A DNA stretch of 37,097 nucleotides from Mycobacteriaceae bacterium (GTDB taxonomy: Bacteria > Actinomycetota > Actinomycetes > Mycobacteriales > Mycobacteriaceae), in assembly GCA_029977845.1 (NCBI GenBank), contig JAPOKC010000027.1:1-37097 (forward strand), given 5' to 3'. Shown piece after piece: positions 16,156 through 23,537 of the stretch. The first letter of the stretch is position 1; every line of letters begins with the position of its first letter. The notes beneath the pieces were generated by a model. The model saw only the letters and a list, made by a program, of their open reading frames with translations, did not search any database and was not told the DNA's origin. The translations under genes were made by a program, and so were the position numbers.

Positions 16156-17010
16156 GTGGTTGATCTGGCCGGCCCATTCCTCGGCGCCGAGGCAATCGAA
16201 TGCGGGCTTGTGCGCAAGCATGAGTTGCGTTCCCGCTATTCGGCGCTCTTTCCGGGGGTCTACCTGCCGAGGGACGTGGCACCAAGCTTCACGCAGCGTG
16301 TCGAGGCGGCGTGGTTATGGACACGCAGGCGGGGCATCGTCACAGGTCTGACTGCGGCACGCCTCTACGGCGCGAAATGGCTCAGCGACTCGCTGCCTAT
16401 CGAACTTGTTTGGGGCAATGCGCGAGGGCCGCAGGGCATCTCGACCCGAACGATGCGGCTCGACGCCGACGAGATCGTCAGCCTGGGTGGCCTTCCAGTG
16501 ACCTCGCTGGCGCGCACTGCCTTCGATGTCGCACGTCGGGGGCCGTTCAGTGCGGCGATAGAACGACTTGATGCGCTCGGCAATGCGACGATCGTGGACT
16601 GCGCGGAGGTGAAGGAGATTGCCGTTCGTCACCGTGGAGTGCGGGGAATCCGTCAGCTGTTTCGTGTCCTCGAATCACACGATCCCGGCGCGCAGTCACC
16701 GAAGGAGACGTGGCTGCGGATGCTCGTCGTGCGCGCCGGTTTCCCGCGCCCGCGCACGCAGATCGCAGTGCGCAGCAGCGTAAGTGGGCGGCAGTACTTC
16801 CTCGACCTGGGATGGGAGGAGTTGAGACTCGCGCTCGAGTACGACGGCGATCACCACCGAACGGAGCGGTCGCAGTTCGCCAGGGACATCGTCCGTCTCG
16901 AAGAGCTTGCCGCGTCGGGGTGGACGGTCCTAAGGGTCGCGGCCGATACGCCGCCGAGAGACGTCATCGACCGGCTTCACCGAGCATGGACGGCATCGAC
17001 TCTGCGCTGA
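16156..17010 (+). CDS. DUF559 endonuclease-like protein with AbiEi-type N-terminus (Rv1073-like)
   Basis: Protein of 284 residues. The N-terminal half looks like the winged-helix AbiEi-type module (ECGLVRKHELRSRYSALFPGVYLP, of which LFPGVYLP is typical, then TGLTAARLYG). The C-terminal third resembles DUF559, a Vsr/PD-(D/E)XK-like nuclease fold, with FLDLGW (Asp217), ALEYDG (Glu228, Asp230), an RD-V-R-ELAASGW helix and a final VLRV strand. Such proteins are common in mycobacteria and are often labelled AbiEi antitoxin, but no AbiEii toxin gene is adjacent. GTG at 16156 is the likely start; the ribosome site is weak. The codon third positions look slightly more A/T-rich than neighbours. Two related hairpins flank the gene, and the TGA stop lies within the downstream one. 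M. tuberculosis Rv1073 (283 residues, from memory) is at the same place. Function is not established. Confidence 0.85.
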   Translation: MVDLAGPFLGAEAIECGLVRKHELRSRYSALFPGVYLPRDVAPSFTQRVEAAWLWTRRRGIVTGLTAARLYGAKWLSDSLPIELVWGNARGPQGISTRTMRLDADEIVSLGGLPVTSLARTAFDVARRGPFSAAIERLDALGNATIVDCAEVKEIAVRHRGVRGIRQLFRVLESHDPGAQSPKETWLRMLVVRAGFPRPRTQIAVRSSVSGRQYFLDLGWEELRLALEYDGDHHRTERSQFARDIVRLEELAASGWTVLRVAADTPPRDVIDRLHRAWTASTLR

Positions 17011-17053
17011 GATCGCAAGAATGGCGAATTCGACGATCTGGGCGCAGAGTCGA
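16996..17053. terminator. Long hairpin spanning DUF559 stop codon; bidirectional terminator
   Basis: The left arm 16996-17015 pairs with the right arm 17034-17053 over 18 of 20 positions (two central mismatches) around an 18-nt loop. The DUF559 stop codon TGA (17008-17010) is inside the left arm, and the right arm ends 7 bp before the fadA3 stop. It probably ends transcription from both sides. Its left arm repeats the upstream hairpin's sequence. Confidence 0.75.
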
Positions 17054-17060
17054 CGCGCGA

Positions 17061-18281
17061 TTACGAGAGCCGCTCGACGATCATCGCCAGACCCTGGCCG
17101 CCGCCGACGCACATCGTCTCGATGCCGAACGTCTTGTCGTGCGTCGCAAGATTGTTCAGCAGCGTGGCGGTGATGCGCGCGCCCGTCATACCGAACGGGT
17201 GGCCGAGCGCGATGGCGCCGCCGGAGACGTTCAGCTTGTCCTCGTCGATGCCCAGTGCGCGGGCCGAGCCGAGCACCTGTACGGCGAAGGCCTCGTTGAT
17301 CTCGAACAGATCGATATCGGAGATCGACATCTTGGCGTTGCGCAGCGCGTTCCTGACCGCCTCGATCGGACCCAGTCCCATGATCTCCGGCGACAGCCCG
17401 GACACCCCGGTGGCGACGATCCGCGCCAGGGGCTTGAGCCCCAACTCCTTCGCCTTGGTGTCCGAGGTGATGATCACCGCGGCGGCGCCGTCGTTGAGCG
17501 GGCAGGCGTTGCCGGCGGTGACGGTTCCGTCGGGCCGGAACACCGGCGCAAGCTGGCTGATCTTGTCGTAGCTCGTTCCGGGGCGCGGACCGTCGTCGGT
17601 GGAGACGACGGTGCCGTCGGGAAGTGTCACCGGTGAGATCTCGCGGGCGAAGAACCCGCTGGAGATCGCCTCTTCGGCGCGGTTCTGGCTGCGCACGCCC
17701 CAGCGGTCCTGGTCCTCACGGCTGATGCCGGTGTAGAGCGCGACGTTCTCGGCGGTCTGCCCCATCGCGATGTAGATATCGGGCAGCTGGCCGTCCTCGC
17801 GCGGGTCGCGCCACTCGGTGGCTCCACCGGCCTCGGCGGCGTCGACCCGGATCCGAGCGTCGTTGAACAACGGGTTGCGGGTCTCCGGCCAGGAGTCTGC
17901 ACTGCCCTTGGCGAAGCGCGACACCGTCTCGACGCCGGCCGAGATGAACGCATCACCCTCGCCGGCCTTGATGGCGTGGAAGGCCATCCGGGTGGTCTGC
18001 AGCGATGAGGAGCAGTACCGGTTGACCGTGACACCCGGGAGGAAGTCGTAGCCCAGTTCGACCGCCACCACGCGGGCGATGTTGAAGCCCGCCTCGCCGG
18101 CGGGCTGGCCGCAACCCATGTGCAGATCGGTGATGTCGTGCGGGTCCAGGGCGGGCACCTTGTCGAGTGCGGCGCGCACCATCTGGGCGGCCAGGTCATC
18201 GGGTCGCATGTCGACCAGCGAGCCCTTGAAGGCGCGGCCGATCGGGGAGCGGGCGGTGGAGACGATGACGGCTTCGGGCAT
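17061..18281 (-). CDS. fadA3: Acetyl-CoA acetyltransferase / beta-ketothiolase FadA3
   Basis: Thiolase of 406 residues that cleaves 3-ketoacyl-CoA with CoA in beta-oxidation. The nucleophile is Cys90 in VNRYCSSSLQT. The C-terminal histidine block is GGAIALGHPFGMTGAR and the second cysteine block is CVGGGQGLAM. The N-terminus (EAVIVSTARSPIGRAFKG) is typical. I chose the ATG at 18281, which has an AGGAG ribosome site 6 bp upstream; the longer reading from 18317 adds 12 residues without support. It corresponds to M. tuberculosis fadA3 (Rv1074c). It lies 37 bp after the SGNH esterase gene and is likely cotranscribed. It converges on the DUF559 gene across a hairpin. Confidence 0.93.
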   Translation of the reverse strand: MPEAVIVSTARSPIGRAFKGSLVDMRPDDLAAQMVRAALDKVPALDPHDITDLHMGCGQPAGEAGFNIARVVAVELGYDFLPGVTVNRYCSSSLQTTRMAFHAIKAGEGDAFISAGVETVSRFAKGSADSWPETRNPLFNDARIRVDAAEAGGATEWRDPREDGQLPDIYIAMGQTAENVALYTGISREDQDRWGVRSQNRAEEAISSGFFAREISPVTLPDGTVVSTDDGPRPGTSYDKISQLAPVFRPDGTVTAGNACPLNDGAAAVIITSDTKAKELGLKPLARIVATGVSGLSPEIMGLGPIEAVRNALRNAKMSISDIDLFEINEAFAVQVLGSARALGIDEDKLNVSGGAIALGHPFGMTGARITATLLNNLATHDKTFGIETMCVGGGQGLAMIVERLS

Positions 18282-18318
18282 GACGAACTCCTGGGGTTGC
18301 GACTGGTTCAGATGCAAC

Positions 18319-19152
18319 CTAGCTGGCGGTCACAGCACCCGATGAGGGAACCCCGAGCGCGCGGCACAGGGCGGGCAGCAACTGTGCTGCGGCCAACGCA
18401 TAACCGGCCGCCGACGGGTGGTAGCCGTCGTGGGAGAACATCCGCGTCGGGTTGGTGCGGAAGTGCGGTGCGAGCAGATCTCCCAGCGGGACGACGATTC
18501 CGCCGGCACCGGCGACCGCGGCGGCCTGGGCCCGTGCCAGCCGCAGACCGAGCGACCGCGCGGTGAAGCGCAGGGGTTGCGGGATCGCGGAGATGACGCC
18601 GAAGTCGGGGCAGGTGCCGACGGCGACCGCAGCACCTGCGCCGCGCAGCCGGCTCACCGCGGCGCCGAGTCTGCGTGCCGAGGGGCCGATGCCGTTGAGT
18701 GCGGTGACGTCGTTGGCGCCCACCATGATCACCGCCGCGTCCGGAGGCGGGCCGGCGACGAGCATGGCGTCGACCTGACCGGCCAGACCTTTCGACGTCG
18801 CGCCGACGATCGCCTTGGTGGACAACCGGACCGGGCTCTGCAACCGCTCGGCCAGACCGCGCGCGATCAGAACCCCGGGCACCTCGTCGGCATCGCTGCA
18901 GCCGTACCCGGTGGCCGTCGAGTCCCCGAAGACCATCAGGTGGGCGCCGAGCTCCATAACCCGTTCGTAGCGACGGGCGGTTCTCTCACCGGGTGCGTAC
19001 ACGCCATCGGCGCGCGGGGGTGCGTCCCAGGCCTTGGGGATGACCGTGCGGGCCTGCTCGGCCTGCCCGGTCAGCAGATTGCGCGCCCCCACGGTGGAGG
19101 CGATCACTCCCGCGACAGCCAGTGCCTTGCCTGACCCGAGCCAGATGGTCAC
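18319..19152 (-). CDS. SGNH/GDSL esterase (Rv1075c-like)
   Basis: Hydrolase of 277 residues with the SGNH fold: Ser78 in MVFGDSTATGYG, the Gly/Asn blocks STKAIVGATS and VGANDV, and the Asp242/His245 pair in DGYHPS. M. tuberculosis Rv1075c has been reported as an esterase with Ser80/Asp244/His247 (from memory), an offset of two here. The N-terminal hydrophobic stretch (residues 9-24) could be a signal anchor or an uncleaved signal peptide, placing the enzyme outside or at the membrane. GTG at 19152 is the likely start. It is divergent from lipU (170 bp gap) and is followed by fadA3. It probably hydrolyses short-chain or acetyl esters. Confidence 0.88.
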   Translation of the reverse strand: MTIWLGSGKALAVAGVIASTVGARNLLTGQAEQARTVIPKAWDAPPRADGVYAPGERTARRYERVMELGAHLMVFGDSTATGYGCSDADEVPGVLIARGLAERLQSPVRLSTKAIVGATSKGLAGQVDAMLVAGPPPDAAVIMVGANDVTALNGIGPSARRLGAAVSRLRGAGAAVAVGTCPDFGVISAIPQPLRFTARSLGLRLARAQAAAVAGAGGIVVPLGDLLAPHFRTNPTRMFSHDGYHPSAAGYALAAAQLLPALCRALGVPSSGAVTAS

Positions 19153-19322
19153 GTTAGTCAGTTTCGCGCGGAACCGATGTTTGCTGGTAACGGACCGGTA
19201 TCAGATCCGGCACCAATTGCTATCACCGGTTTGTGGCCTTCGTCACAGCTGCCAAGCTGGATTCCCGGGCCCGATTCCAGCGGCCCCCGGCACATCGCTA
19301 CCAGCGTGTAGGGAGTGTTGAC

Positions 19323-20372
19323 ATGACCGCATCCATCAAGATCCAGCATGCCCCTGAGCAGGGTAGTCGCCTCGGATCGGCCCGTCCGCGCCGGTACCCG
19401 GTCAGCGATGGAGTGCCTGTCGAAGTCGTCGAGGACGGCCCCAGCCTGGTGGGCCGGCTGGTCTCGATCGGCACCCGGATGACGATGTGGCCGGCACTGG
19501 CGGTCCTCAGCCATGTGCCGCACTGGCCGTGGCCGTTCGGCCTGGTCGACTTCGCTGCGCGTGCGCTGCTGCCTAATCCCGGCACCGTCCGGGCCACCGT
19601 CGGACTGCCGCATGCGTCGGCCCAACTCGTCCGGGCGCCGGGCGTGCTGCCCGCCGACGGCCACCGCCGGGTCGTGCTCTACATGCATGGCGGCGGCTTC
19701 ATGACCTGCGGGGTGAACTCACACAGCCGGATCACGGTCGCGCTGTCGAAGTTCGCCGACTCGCCGGTCCTGGTGGTCGATTACCGGCTGATCCCCAAAC
19801 ACTCCGTCGGCAATGCCCTCGACGACTGCTACGACGCATACCGGTGGCTGCGACTGCGGGGCTACGAACCGGACCAGATCGTGCTGGCCGGCGACTCGGC
19901 CGGCGGGTACCTGGCGCTGTCACTGGCGCAGCGGCTGCAGGCTGAAGGGGAGACTCCCGCCGCGATGGTGGCGCTGTCGCCATTGCTGCAACTGGAGAAG
20001 GATCCCAAGCTGACGCATCCGAACGCCTACACCGATGCGATGTTCCCGCCCAAGGCTTTTGACGCGCTGGTGGCACTGGTCGCGCGGGCGGCGGCGAAGA
20101 ACATCATCAACGGCGTGCCCGAGGACGTCTATGAGCCGCTCGAGCACATCGAACCCGGGCTGCCTCGCACGCTGATCCACGTGTCGGGCTCGGAGGTGCT
20201 CCTGCACGACGCCCGGCTGGCGGCGCGCCGGCTGGCCTCGGCGGGGGTGCCAACCGAGGTCCGGGTGTGGCCCGGGCAGATCCACGACTTCCAGCTGGCC
20301 GCCCCGCTCATCCCGGAGGCCACCCGGTCGCTGCGTCAGGTCGGCGACTACATCCGGGAGGCGACGGGCTGA
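19323..20372 (+). CDS. lipU: Esterase/lipase LipU (hormone-sensitive lipase family)
   Basis: Alpha/beta-hydrolase of the HSL family, 349 residues. The oxyanion motif HGGG is at 122-125, the nucleophile is Ser192 in GDSAGGYLAL, and the catalytic histidine is in GQIHDFQL near the C-terminus. The acid position reads SGSEVLLHDA, with Glu where many family members have Asp. The N-terminal 80 residues, including a hydrophobic WPWPFGLVDFAARALL segment, resemble the cap of mycobacterial Lip enzymes. ATG at 19323 is chosen because GGGAGTG lies 5 bp upstream; an in-frame start at 19233 would add 30 residues without support. In the gap to the divergent esterase two ACCGGT palindromes (19194-19199 and 19225-19230) might be regulatory. 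It corresponds to Rv1076. Confidence 0.92.
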   Translation: MTASIKIQHAPEQGSRLGSARPRRYPVSDGVPVEVVEDGPSLVGRLVSIGTRMTMWPALAVLSHVPHWPWPFGLVDFAARALLPNPGTVRATVGLPHASAQLVRAPGVLPADGHRRVVLYMHGGGFMTCGVNSHSRITVALSKFADSPVLVVDYRLIPKHSVGNALDDCYDAYRWLRLRGYEPDQIVLAGDSAGGYLALSLAQRLQAEGETPAAMVALSPLLQLEKDPKLTHPNAYTDAMFPPKAFDALVALVARAAAKNIINGVPEDVYEPLEHIEPGLPRTLIHVSGSEVLLHDARLAARRLASAGVPTEVRVWPGQIHDFQLAAPLIPEATRSLRQVGDYIREATG

Positions 20373-20406
20373 GAGTCCGCGGGATGGACTCTGCGACGAT
20401 GTAGCC

Positions 20407-21798
20407 ATGCGAATCGCGCGGCACATCAGCGAGCTCATCGGGAACACCCCACTGGTTCAGCTGACCTCTGTGGTCCCCGGGGGCGCCGGACTGGTGGCCG
20501 CCAAGGTCGAGTACCTCAACCCGGGCGGCAGTTCCAAGGACCGCATCGCGATCAAGATGATCGAGGCCGCCGAGGCCAGCGGGCAGCTCAAGCCGGGCGG
20601 CACCATCGTCGAGCCCACCTCCGGCAACACCGGCGTGGGGCTGGCCCTGGTCGCCCAGCAGCGCGGGTACAAGTGCATCTTCGTCTGCCCGGACAAGGTC
20701 AGCGAGGACAAGCAGAACGTGCTGCGGGCGTATGGCGCCGAGGTGGTGGTCTGCCCGACGGCGCTGCCGCCGGAGCATCCGGACAGTTACTACAGCGTCT
20801 CGGACCGGCTGACGCGTGAGATCGACGGCGCCTGGAAGCCCGACCAGTACTCCAACCCCAACGGCCCGGCGAGCCACTACGAGACGACCGGCCCGGAGAT
20901 CTGGGCCGACACCGGCGGCAAGGTCACCCATTTCGTGGCCGGCGTCGGCACGGGCGGAACCATCACCGGTGCGGGCCGCTATCTCAAGGAGGTCTCCGGC
21001 GGGCGGGTGAAGATCATCGGTGCCGACCCGGAGGGGTCGGTGTACTCCGGCGGAACCGGCCGTCCGTATCTGGTGGAGGGCGTCGGCGAAGACTTCTGGC
21101 CGGCCGCCTACGACCCCCAGATCGCAGATGAGGTGATCGCGGTCTCCGACGCCGACTCCTTCGACATGACGCGGCGCCTGGCCCGTGAGGAGGGTCTGCT
21201 GGTCGGCGGATCCTGCGGTATGGCCGTGGTGGCCGCACTGAAAGTCGCTGAGCGCGAACCGGATTCAGTGGTCGTGGTGTTGTTGCCCGACGGCGGTCGC
21301 GGTTATATGTCGAAGATCTTCAACGACGCGTGGATGTCGTCATACGGCTTCCTGCGCACTCCGCTGGATGACTCCGTGCCCGAACCGACTGTCGGCGATG
21401 TGTTGCGAGGCAAGTCGGGCGCACTGCCGGACCTGGTCCACACCCATCCGTCAGAGACGGTGCGCGACGCCATCGGCATCCTTCGTGAATACGGGGTGTC
21501 CCAGATGCCCGTCGTCGGCGCCGAGCCGCCGGTGATGGCCGGGGAGGTCGCCGGCAGCGTCTCCGAGCGCGAACTTCTCTCAGCGGTGTTCGAGGGTCGC
21601 GCGAAGCTCGCCGATGCCGTCGCCATGCACATGAGTCCGGCTCTGCCGCTGATCGGCGCCGGCGAACTGGTCAGCACGGCCGCCCAGACTCTGCGTGACG
21701 CGGACGCGGTGATGGTGGTCGAGGGAGGTAAACCGATCGGTGTCATCACGCGACATGACCTGCTCGGTTTCCTCTCCGAGGGATCACGCCGGCGCTGA
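20407..21798 (+). CDS. cbs: Cystathionine beta-synthase
   Basis: PLP enzyme of 463 residues that condenses homocysteine with serine to cystathionine, the first step of reverse transsulfuration. Lys44 in NPGGSSKDRIAIK binds PLP. The phosphate-binding loops TSGNTGVGLAL (72-82) and AGVGTGGTITGAG are present, and two C-terminal CBS domains occupy about residues 335-460 (ETVRDAIGILREYGVSQMPVV and the matching PIGVITRHDLLGFL). These CBS domains respond to adenosyl ligands in some homologues. There is no heme-binding N-terminal domain of the mammalian type. Length agrees with M. tuberculosis Rv1077 (464). It is followed by the two proline-rich genes and by metB, which carries the partner enzyme of the pathway. 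Confidence 0.95.
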   Translation: MRIARHISELIGNTPLVQLTSVVPGGAGLVAAKVEYLNPGGSSKDRIAIKMIEAAEASGQLKPGGTIVEPTSGNTGVGLALVAQQRGYKCIFVCPDKVSEDKQNVLRAYGAEVVVCPTALPPEHPDSYYSVSDRLTREIDGAWKPDQYSNPNGPASHYETTGPEIWADTGGKVTHFVAGVGTGGTITGAGRYLKEVSGGRVKIIGADPEGSVYSGGTGRPYLVEGVGEDFWPAAYDPQIADEVIAVSDADSFDMTRRLAREEGLLVGGSCGMAVVAALKVAEREPDSVVVVLLPDGGRGYMSKIFNDAWMSSYGFLRTPLDDSVPEPTVGDVLRGKSGALPDLVHTHPSETVRDAIGILREYGVSQMPVVGAEPPVMAGEVAGSVSERELLSAVFEGRAKLADAVAMHMSPALPLIGAGELVSTAAQTLRDADAVMVVEGGKPIGVITRHDLLGFLSEGSRRR

Positions 21799-21838
21799 TC
21801 GCCGGGTTTGCGACCGCCGCCCGATGCCCACTCGGGAC

Positions 21839-21844
21839 TAGGGT
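21839..21844 (+). promoter_or_regulatory. Candidate -10 element TAGGGT for pra
   Basis: TAGGGT fits TANNNT and predicts a leader of about 26 nt containing the GGGAGAG ribosome site before the ATG at 21878. Confidence 0.4.
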
Positions 21845-21877
21845 GGAGTCGGTCCGAATCCACGTTGGGAGAGCGAT

Positions 21878-22492
21878 ATGACCGAAATGCCACCCCCGCC
21901 GCCCGGCAACTACCCGCCGCCCGGCAACTATCCTCCTCCTGGCAATTACCCGCCGCCCGGTGCCTACCCACCGCCGGGATACGGCGGTTACTACGCGCCC
22001 GCCCCCGGGGCGGCGTTACCCAAGGACGCCTACACCTCATGGATCACCAGGGTGATCGCCTACTTCATCGATTCGATCCCGGCCCTCGTGCTGGCCGGCA
22101 TCGGTGCGGGTGTGATGTTCGGGACAGCGCAGAACGAGTGCATCAGCGACACGTCGGATTCCGGTTACAGCGCGGTGTGCACGTCCCAGCCGACGGGAGT
22201 CGGGATGACGGCCATGGTTCTGTTCGGCTTGGCCGCCGCGCTCTTCGGGCTGTGGAACTACGGCTACCGGCAGGGCAAGACCGGATCGAGCATCGGCAAG
22301 TCGGTGATGAAGTTCAAGGTGGTCAGCGAGAAGACCGGGCAGCCCATCGGTTTCGGGATGTCGGTCCTGCGCCAGATCGCGCACGTCGTGGATTCCCTGT
22401 TCTGCAACATCGGCTATCTGTTCCCGCTCTTCGACGCCAAACGGCAGACGATCGCGGACAAGATCATGTCCACGGTATGCCTTCCGCTCTGA
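21878..22492 (+). CDS. pra: Proline-rich antigen Pra, RDD-family membrane protein
   Basis: Membrane protein of 204 residues. The first 45 residues are proline-rich with four imperfect PPPGNY-type repeats. An RDD domain follows, with three or four helices, the ITRVIAYFIDSIPAL start, and the conserved NYGYRQGKTGSSIGKSVMKFKVV block. An extracytoplasmic loop has Cys88 and Cys101, probably a disulfide. The C-terminal half reads almost like the M. tuberculosis/M. leprae proline-rich antigen (Rv1078), whereas the proline-rich head here is shorter (that protein has about 240 residues). The ATG at 21878 has a GGGAGAG ribosome site. It lies between cbs and a second proline-rich gene. Function unknown; RDD proteins have been linked to ion transport. 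Confidence 0.9.
   Translation: MTEMPPPPPGNYPPPGNYPPPGNYPPPGAYPPPGYGGYYAPAPGAALPKDAYTSWITRVIAYFIDSIPALVLAGIGAGVMFGTAQNECISDTSDSGYSAVCTSQPTGVGMTAMVLFGLAAALFGLWNYGYRQGKTGSSIGKSVMKFKVVSEKTGQPIGFGMSVLRQIAHVVDSLFCNIGYLFPLFDAKRQTIADKIMSTVCLPL
21889..21985 (+). repeat. In-frame 18-bp tandem repeats coding PPPGNY/PPPGAY
   Basis: Four consecutive units encode PPPGNY, PPPGNY, PPPGNY and PPPGAY. One unit uses tcctcctcctgg where the others use ccgccgcccgg, so the repeats are diverged at synonymous sites. Confidence 0.8.
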
Positions 22493-22507
22493 TCGGCCCT
22501 TGCCGCA

Positions 22508-22513
22508 TAGGCT
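22508..22513 (+). promoter_or_regulatory. Candidate -10 element TAGGCT for the second proline-rich gene
   Basis: TAGGCT lies 15 bp before AGGAG (22528-22532), predicting a short leader of about 20 nt ahead of the ATG at 22540. Confidence 0.45.
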
Positions 22514-22539
22514 GAATTCGACGACTCAGGAGCGCGCAC

Positions 22540-23517
22540 ATGACCCAACCCCCCAATCCGCCCGGCGACTTCCCGACGGGCGGCTTCCCGCCCCCACCGC
22601 CCGGCGGTTATCCGCCGCCCCCACCGCCCGGTGGCTATCCGCCTCCGCCGGCAGGCGGTTATCCGCCTCCGCCGCCGCCCGGCGGTTATCCGCCGCCGCC
22701 TCCGGGGTGGGTTCCCGGCGGATATCCGCCGCCCCCGCCGATGGGTTACCCGCCGCCACCGCCGGCTGAGGGCGGCTACCTGCCGCCCCCGCCCGGATAC
22801 GGCATGCCGGTCAACCGCTACAGCGTCGGTGAGGCGTTGTCCTGGGCGTGGGCCAAGTTCACCAAGAACGCTGTGCCGCTCGTCATTGCGACGTTGATCT
22901 TCGGTCTGATCCTGCTGGTGCTCAACTCGGTGTTCCAGGCGGTGATGCAGGCCGTCGCGCCGGAGTCGTTCACCTCGATCGACACCGCCGACGGATTCGT
23001 CGATTCGACCACCCGAAGCATCACCGCGGGCGGTGTCGCCGTCATAGTGCTGGGCGGGATCGTGCAAATGGTGGTGCAGGCGGCCATCTCGTCCGGTTAC
23101 TACGGCGGCATGCTGGACATCGCCAACGGTCAGCCGGTGGCGATCGGGTCGTTCTTCCGCCCGCGCAACATCATTTCGGTGATCATCGCTTCGCTGATCG
23201 TGGGAATTCTGAGCGCGATCGGTCTGGTGCTGTGCATCCTGCCGGGTCTGCTGGTGAGTCTGTTCGCGATGTTCACGACCGTCGCGATCATCGATCGGAA
23301 CCTCCCGCCGGTTGAGGGGATCAAGGTGAGCTTCGGGATCGTCAAGCAGAACTTCGGTCAGGCATTGCTGGCCGCGCTGACGGCCGGGGCGATCATGCTC
23401 GTCGGTGCGCTGCTGTGCGGTATCGGCCTACTCGTCGCCGCGCCGGTGTCCTACCTGTTCATCGTCTACACCTACCGCAAGCTCGGTGGCGGATCGGTGG
23501 CGCCGGCCATCGCCTGA
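22540..23517 (+). CDS. Proline/glycine-rich polytopic membrane protein (Rv2560-like)
   Basis: Protein of 325 residues. Residues 1-88 are made of GGYPPPPP repeats (about seven). A membrane part follows, with about five or six helices (near 112-135, 163-185, 210-235, 236-255, 275-305 and 300-312). The overall plan and length match M. tuberculosis Rv2560 (from memory), which lies elsewhere in that genome. The gene is an apparent insertion between pra and metB. The long proline-rich head shared with Pra suggests a common partner, perhaps an SH3-like or WW-like surface or divisome factor; that is inference. The ribosome site is AGGAG. No enzymatic motif is seen. Confidence 0.85.
   Translation: MTQPPNPPGDFPTGGFPPPPPGGYPPPPPPGGYPPPPAGGYPPPPPPGGYPPPPPGWVPGGYPPPPPMGYPPPPPAEGGYLPPPPGYGMPVNRYSVGEALSWAWAKFTKNAVPLVIATLIFGLILLVLNSVFQAVMQAVAPESFTSIDTADGFVDSTTRSITAGGVAVIVLGGIVQMVVQAAISSGYYGGMLDIANGQPVAIGSFFRPRNIISVIIASLIVGILSAIGLVLCILPGLLVSLFAMFTTVAIIDRNLPPVEGIKVSFGIVKQNFGQALLAALTAGAIMLVGALLCGIGLLVAAPVSYLFIVYTYRKLGGGSVAPAIA
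22560..22795 (+). repeat. Proline-rich coding repeats (GGYPPPPP)
   Basis: Repeated ggcggttatccgcctccgcc-type units of 18-30 bp encode GGYPPPPP. The repeat is in frame throughout and is coding, so it may vary in copy number between strains. Confidence 0.75.
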
Positions 23518-23523
23518 CCCGGT

Positions 23524-23529
23524 TAGGCT
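23524..23529 (+). promoter_or_regulatory. -10 element TAGGCT, leaderless metB start
   Basis: TAGGCT ends 8 bp before the ATG at 23538 and no ribosome site is present, so metB is probably leaderless. Read-through from the upstream gene is also possible because the gap is only 20 bp. Confidence 0.5.
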
Positions 23530-23537
23530 CTACGGCG

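Noticed and set aside
16156..17010. Type IV (AbiE) toxin-antitoxin system
   Set aside because: Only the AbiEi-like N-terminus is present and no AbiEii nucleotidyltransferase gene is adjacent; the neighbours are a membrane protein and a thiolase gene.
19153..19322. ECF promoter before lipU (GGAAC near 19170)
   Set aside because: GGAACC is present but no CGTT box follows at 16-19 bp; the match is half a promoter only.
20373..20406. SAM or other riboswitch before cbs or metB
   Set aside because: The gaps are 34 bp and 20 bp, too short, and metB has a leaderless-type promoter.
22560..22795. CRISPR-like or satellite repeat
   Set aside because: The repeats are in frame and code for GGYPPPPP units of a membrane protein; there are no unique spacers of constant length.
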